The position numbers and the translations under genes are program-made. Source: an uncultured Clostridia bacterium (GTDB lineage Bacteria > Bacillota > Clostridia > Peptostreptococcales > Anaerovoracaceae). From it: a DNA stretch of 40,637 nt. The notes beneath the pieces are model-generated. The model saw only the letters and a program-made list of their open reading frames with translations, did not search any database and was not told the origin of the DNA. Location: assembly GCA_944386595.1 (NCBI GenBank), contig CALXBQ010000053.1, positions 1 to 40,637 of the forward strand, in the 5' to 3' direction. This document shows, in pieces, positions 36,967 to 40,637 of the stretch (position 1 is the first letter of the stretch; every line of letters starts with the position of its first letter).

Positions 36967-36995
36967 TTGAAATCTATTTAACGTTGATGTATAAT
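36967..36995 (+). promoter_or_regulatory. Promoter of the + strand symporter gene
   Basis: TTGAAA (36967-36972), 17-bp spacer, TATAAT (36990-36995): near-consensus, in A/T-rich surroundings. The leader is about 60 bases and shows no riboswitch that I recognise. Confidence 0.85.
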
Positions 36996-37061
36996 CAGAC
37001 TGTAATATTTATTATCTCTATACTTACTAAAGGACTTATTCAGAAAAAGAGGTGATGACTA

Positions 37062-38444
37062 GTGTCTAATATCGCTGATATTATTCAGACCATTGACAAT
37101 TGGGTCTGGGGATGGTGGATGATCATCCTGCTGTTCGGAACTCACGTATTCATGACGTTCAGAACCGGATTTATTCAGGTAAAATCTATTTCCAAAGGTA
37201 TCAGATTATCAGTGAGCAAGGATCCCGATGCAGAAGGAGAGGTTTCCCAGTTCGGAGCCCTCACCACTGCGCTGGCAGCTACCATAGGTACCGGTAACAT
37301 CGTCGGCGTAGGTACTGCAATCGCTCTCGGAGGTCCGGGAGCAGTTCTCTGGATCTGGCTTACAGGATGCTTCGGTATAGCTACCAAGTATTCCGAGTCC
37401 CTCATCTCTGTAAAGTACAGAGTTAAGACTAAGGACGGCCGTATGCAGGGCGGCGCTATGTACGCTCTGGAAAGAGGCCTGAACATGAAGTGGCTGGGTA
37501 TGATATTCGCCATTTTCGCAGGCTTTGCTTCCTTCGGTATAGGCTGCGCCACTCAGGTTAACGCTATTGCTAACATCGTAAACGGAAACTTCGGAGTTCC
37601 TAACGTTGTTACCGGTATCGTGATTGTAGTGATGACGGGTATCGTAATCCTTGGAGGAATCAAGTCCATCGCTAACGTATGCGAGAAGCTGGTTCCGTTC
37701 ATGGCAGGATTCTATGTAATAGGATGCATAATCATTCTCTGCATGAACTACGATTTCATCATTCCGGCAATCAAGACCATATGCACCCTGGCATTTACTC
37801 CGGGCGCTGCCGCAGGCGGACTTGTTGGTACAGGTATAAGAGCCGCCATCCAGTTCGGTGTTGCAAGAGGACTCTTCTCCAATGAATCCGGTATGGGTTC
37901 CGCACCGATTGCCGCAGCAGCTGCACAGACCAGAAACCCTGTAAGACAGGCTTTGGTATCCTCCACGGGAACCTTCTGGGATACAGTAGTTGTATGCCTG
38001 ATGACCGGTCTCGTACTGGTAACTACCATCATGAAGAACCCTGACGTTAACATGGGCGACATCAGAGACGGCGGAGTTCTCTCCACGGAGGCATTTGCGC
38101 AGATTCCTTACTTCGGACCTATCGTTCTTACATTAGGTATCATCACGTTTGCATGGTCGACTATTCTCGGCTGGGCATACTACGGTGAAAGAGCCGTTGA
38201 GTACTTCGCAGGAAGAAAGGGAATCCTTCCTTACAGAATTCTCTACCTGGCAGTTGCATTCATCGCTCCTATCGTAGCGCTGGACACCGTATGGCTGGTA
38301 GCAGACATACTCAACGCACTTATGGCTATACCTAACCTGATTGCGGTACTGCTCCTGTCGCCGGTAATAGCTAAGGAGACTAAGAAGTACATCAACGACC
38401 TTGATGCATACGACGATACGCCAATACCTGTAATTGATAAATAA
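37062..38444 (+). CDS. Alanine/glycine:cation symporter (AGCS family)
   Basis: This 460-residue membrane protein of about eleven helices would take up alanine or glycine with sodium. AGCS motifs: FRTGFIQVKSI, the signature GALTTALAATIGTGNIVGVG, GGPGAVLWIWLTGCFGIATK, KTKDGRMQGGAMYALERGL and GLFSNESGMGSAPIAAAAAQ, followed by GWAYYGERAVEYFAGRKG. It uses a GTG start at 37062 with AGAGGTGA 6 bases upstream. It has a strong promoter and codes differ little from neighbours. The second symporter converges on it from the minus strand. Confidence 0.95.
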   Translation: MSNIADIIQTIDNWVWGWWMIILLFGTHVFMTFRTGFIQVKSISKGIRLSVSKDPDAEGEVSQFGALTTALAATIGTGNIVGVGTAIALGGPGAVLWIWLTGCFGIATKYSESLISVKYRVKTKDGRMQGGAMYALERGLNMKWLGMIFAIFAGFASFGIGCATQVNAIANIVNGNFGVPNVVTGIVIVVMTGIVILGGIKSIANVCEKLVPFMAGFYVIGCIIILCMNYDFIIPAIKTICTLAFTPGAAAGGLVGTGIRAAIQFGVARGLFSNESGMGSAPIAAAAAQTRNPVRQALVSSTGTFWDTVVVCLMTGLVLVTTIMKNPDVNMGDIRDGGVLSTEAFAQIPYFGPIVLTLGIITFAWSTILGWAYYGERAVEYFAGRKGILPYRILYLAVAFIAPIVALDTVWLVADILNALMAIPNLIAVLLLSPVIAKETKKYINDLDAYDDTPIPVIDK

Positions 38445-38462
38445 ATATTACACGCTATGAGA

Positions 38463-38495
38463 AAAGCCGCCTTCCCGTTTCGGGAGGGCGGCTTT
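38463..38495. terminator. Bidirectional terminator between the two symporter genes
   Basis: AAAGCCGCC (38463-38471) and GGCGGCTTT (38487-38495), extended by inner CCCG/CGGG pairs, form a near-continuous stem with flanking A and T runs, so it can stop transcription from both sides. Confidence 0.9.
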
Positions 38496-38536
38496 ACCGT
38501 GGTGCGCCAGGCGGCGCACGCCTGTTTAAATGCGTT

Positions 38537-39955
38537 TTAATTCCAGTAGTCCGTGCCTTCGACTCCGATGTCGGAGGCTTTAAATTCCAGAGGTTTTCCT
38601 TCCTTCTTTCTCGATGAGTAATCCCTCAAAGCCTTAAAGGCCGTATTCCCTAAGATTATACATACAGGCACGTTTATGAGAGCCATGCAGCCCATGAGAA
38701 CGTCCGCCGTATCCCAGGCAAGGCCAGCTGAAAACTGAGCGCCGAGGAATATGACGGCGACGGCGATGAGTCTGAATACGGTCATAAACGGTCTGCTTGA
38801 AAGGGCGTCCTTATATATGTAGCTTATGTTCATCTCGGCATAGAAGTAATTTCCGACCAGTGTAGTGTAGGCAAAGAGCGCCAGAGCCGCGGTTATGAAG
38901 ATTCCACCGAAGGCTCCGAAGTTCACTCCCAGGGAATCCTGTATGTAGGCTCCGCTCAGAGCGTTTCCTGCCTCGTCAATATATCCGGCAGGGTCTACTC
39001 CCGAGCATAGAACCATGAAGGCCGTGGAGGAGCAGATGAGCAGGGTATCGATGAACACGGAGAGCATCTGAACCAGGCCCTGCTTTACGGGGTGGGAAAC
39101 GTCGGCGGAAGCGGCAGCGTTAGGCGCAGAACCTATGCCGGCTTCGTTGGAATAGAGTCCTCTTTTTATACCGTTCATAATGGTGGCTCCGAAAATTCCT
39201 CCCGCAACGGAGGTGAAGCTGAAGGCTCCTTTAAAGATTCCGGCTATAACAGACGGGAAAGAGCCTATGTTGAGCACGATTACGAGAAGGGCGACGGTGA
39301 TATAGGCTATGGCCATTATGGGAACGATGACCTGAGTCGCCTTTGATATGCGCTTTCCTCCGCCGAAGATTACGACGGCAGAGAGGACGGCCACGACGGC
39401 TCCGATGTAAAGGGTCGCGTTCTCCGACGGCACGTAGGCCTTGACAAAGTCGGTAAGGTTGAAGGACGCCAGAGCGTTGAATCCGCCCATATAGGTCAGT
39501 ATGAGAAAGACGGCGAATATTCCGCCCAGCGCCGGAGCCTTCAGCGCCTGCTTTATGTAGTAGGCAGGTCCTCCGTAGGAACCGTCCGCGCCCCGCTTTT
39601 TATAAATCTGCGCAAGGGTGGATTCCACGAACGCCGAAGCTCCTCCTAAAACGGCAATGAGCCACATCCAGAATACGGCTCCGGGGCCCCCTGCTATGAT
39701 AGCGCCGGTAACGCCTACGATATTGCCCGTGCCGACTCTTGACGCGGTGGATACCATGAGAGCCTGAAATGATGAAATGGAATCCTTATCTTTCTTAGGC
39801 TCGGTGATAACCCTGATGGATTCGGCAAAGAGCCTTATCTGCACGAATCTGGTTCTGAAGGAAAAATATAGTCCGGCAGCGATGAGCAGAGCTATGAGAA
39901 TATAGCTGTACAGGTAGTTGCTTATGCTGCTTATGATATTTGCGATAAAATCCAT
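38537..39955 (-). CDS. Alanine/glycine:cation symporter (AGCS family), second copy
   Basis: A 472-residue AGCS protein: FRTRFVQIRLFAESI, ALMVSTASRVGTGNIVGVTG, GGPGAVFWMWLIAVLGGASAF, GADGSYGGPAYYIKQAL and RGLYSNEAGIGSAPNAAAS. It belongs to another branch of the family than the + strand copy: its signature reads STASRVGTGN instead of TALAATIGTGN, and the substrate may differ. AAGGAG lies 9 bases before the ATG (39955). Its promoter faces that of the ABC gene at the window end. Its transcript ends at the shared terminator. Confidence 0.94.
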   Translation of the reverse strand: MDFIANIISSISNYLYSYILIALLIAAGLYFSFRTRFVQIRLFAESIRVITEPKKDKDSISSFQALMVSTASRVGTGNIVGVTGAIIAGGPGAVFWMWLIAVLGGASAFVESTLAQIYKKRGADGSYGGPAYYIKQALKAPALGGIFAVFLILTYMGGFNALASFNLTDFVKAYVPSENATLYIGAVVAVLSAVVIFGGGKRISKATQVIVPIMAIAYITVALLVIVLNIGSFPSVIAGIFKGAFSFTSVAGGIFGATIMNGIKRGLYSNEAGIGSAPNAAASADVSHPVKQGLVQMLSVFIDTLLICSSTAFMVLCSGVDPAGYIDEAGNALSGAYIQDSLGVNFGAFGGIFITAALALFAYTTLVGNYFYAEMNISYIYKDALSSRPFMTVFRLIAVAVIFLGAQFSAGLAWDTADVLMGCMALINVPVCIILGNTAFKALRDYSSRKKEGKPLEFKASDIGVEGTDYWN

Positions 39956-39999
39956 AAATCAATTCTCCTTATTCCTGTATACCTGAAATCAATGTGTCC

Positions 40000-40029
40000 A
40001 TTATACAATAAAACAGCCGTTTGTTTCAA
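40000..40029 (-). promoter_or_regulatory. Promoter of the minus-strand symporter gene
   Basis: On the minus strand, TTGAAA (40029-40024), 18-bp spacer, TATAAT (40005-40000), about 45 bases before the ATG. Confidence 0.75.
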
Positions 40030-40079
40030 TCCCTACGGAAATTTTAACGGAAAATTAACTGTAAGATGCTCTGATGCTA

Positions 40080-40088
40080 TGATATAAT
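40080..40088 (+). promoter_or_regulatory. Extended -10 promoter of the ABC transporter gene
   Basis: TGATATAAT (40080-40088) is a perfect extended -10; the -35 is poor. Transcription starts about 15 bases before the ATG. It diverges from the symporter promoter 50 bases away. Confidence 0.6.
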
Positions 40089-40108
40089 CTCAGGTAGGAG
40101 TGCAAAAT

Positions 40109-40637
40109 ATGACAGAAGATATAATCAGAATCGACCACCTGAGCAAATCGTTCAGGGATGTAAAAGCGGTAGACGATCTCAGCTTCCGGGTACGGGAAGG
40201 TGAGCTTTTTGCCTTTCTCGGGGTAAACGGGGCGGGAAAGTCTACGACCATAAATATGCTCTGCGGTCAGCTTGCCAGAGACGAAGGGGAAATAGAAATC
40301 GACGGAGAAAGGCCCGAAAGAAACACCGATGAGATAAAGAGAAAGATCGGAGTGGTGTTTCAGAATTCCGTTCTCGATTCGCCACTTACGGTATATGACA
40401 ACCTGCAGAGCAGGGCGGCTCTATACAGAATCACCGGAAAGGCGTTCAGAGACAGGCTCTCGGAGCTTTCCGGACTTCTGGACCTAAACGGGCTTATGAA
40501 GCGGTCTGTGGGAAAGCTTTCCGGAGGACAGAGACGGAGGATAGACATAGCCAGGGCTCTCATTCACAATCCTAAGATACTGATTCTCGATGAGCCTACC
40601 ACCGGCCTTGATCCTCAGACCAGAAAGAAGCTGTGGA
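40109..40637 (+). CDS. ABC transporter ATP-binding protein, 5' part
   Basis: The frame starts at ATG 40109 (AGGAG 8 bases upstream) and runs off the window end after 176 residues. It shows Walker [11 protein letters not shown]-loop [18 protein letters not shown], signature [19 protein letters not shown] and Walker [13 protein letters not shown], all intact. The [19 protein letters not shown] start and QNSVLD region fit the CcmA/DrrA-type ATPases of ABC-2 exporters, whose permease would lie just downstream. Substrate unknown. Confidence 0.93.
   Translation, partial: MTEDIIRIDHLSKSFRDVKAVDDLSFRVREGELFAFLGVNGAGKSTTINMLCGQLARDEGEIEIDGERPERNTDEIKRKIGVVFQNSVLDSPLTVYDNLQSRAALYRITGKAFRDRLSELSGLLDLNGLMKRSVGKLSGGQRRRIDIARALIHNPKILILDEPTTGLDPQTRKKLW

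Overview
The window looks like chromosomal DNA of a low-to-mid-GC, Gram-positive anaerobe of the Clostridia (Bacillota). Signs of this are the infC-rpmI-rplT operon with an L20-type leader and an AUU start, a sortase-anchored Cna_B surface protein, radC-mreBCD-PBP2-minD, DUF3842, DUF362 and lar genes, strong AGGAGG ribosome sites, and heavy use of AGA/AGG and ATA codons. I cannot name the genus. Nearly every gene is on the + strand in tightly packed operons. I see no rRNA, tRNA, CRISPR, insertion sequence or prophage.

Layout. 1-729: 3' part of guaA, then a strong terminator. 730-1572: accessory-looking stretch with repeated TTCGATG hairpins, a truncated ADP-ribosylglycohydrolase remnant and three 22-bp tandem repeats just before typA. 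1573-10695: typA, an MscS channel gene, pyruvate carboxylase, a DUF308 membrane protein gene, tgt and an RlmD-type methyltransferase gene. 10696-11175: noncoding, with a two-copy direct repeat and a possible structured RNA. 11176-13113 (minus): secreted wall-anchored adhesin with IPKTG. 13272-15683: flavodoxin, TetR regulator and DUF362 ferredoxin genes behind a textbook promoter flanked by two matching palindromic operator candidates. 15735-17089: infC-rpmI-rplT with attenuator leader.

17189-26321: a long, often overlapping cluster. larE-larB-larC make the nickel-pincer cofactor, with no larA present. They are followed by a membrane metallophosphoesterase, a DUF975-CmpB fusion, DUF3842, coaBC, a probable metal exporter, a small Cys-rich membrane protein and a second CmpB-type membrane protein. 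26465-27577: a membrane-anchored trigger-factor-like PPIase. 27730-28861: nrdR and cmk. 28924-35504: radC, mreB, mreC, mreD, PBP2 and a MinD-like ATPase, a wall-elongation cluster in which minC and minE are absent. 35547-36845: eno. 37062-39955: two convergent alanine/glycine:cation symporters sharing a bidirectional terminator. 40109-end: 5' part of an ABC transporter ATPase.

Most of the window is housekeeping (translation, cell-wall growth, central carbon). The parts most worth a second look are the possible RNA near 10.9-11.1 kb, the TetR operator pair, the orphan lar operon with its very His-rich LarC, the two CmpB-domain proteins, the extracytoplasmic trigger-factor-like protein and the orphan MinD. 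All family calls are from reading motifs; no database search was run.
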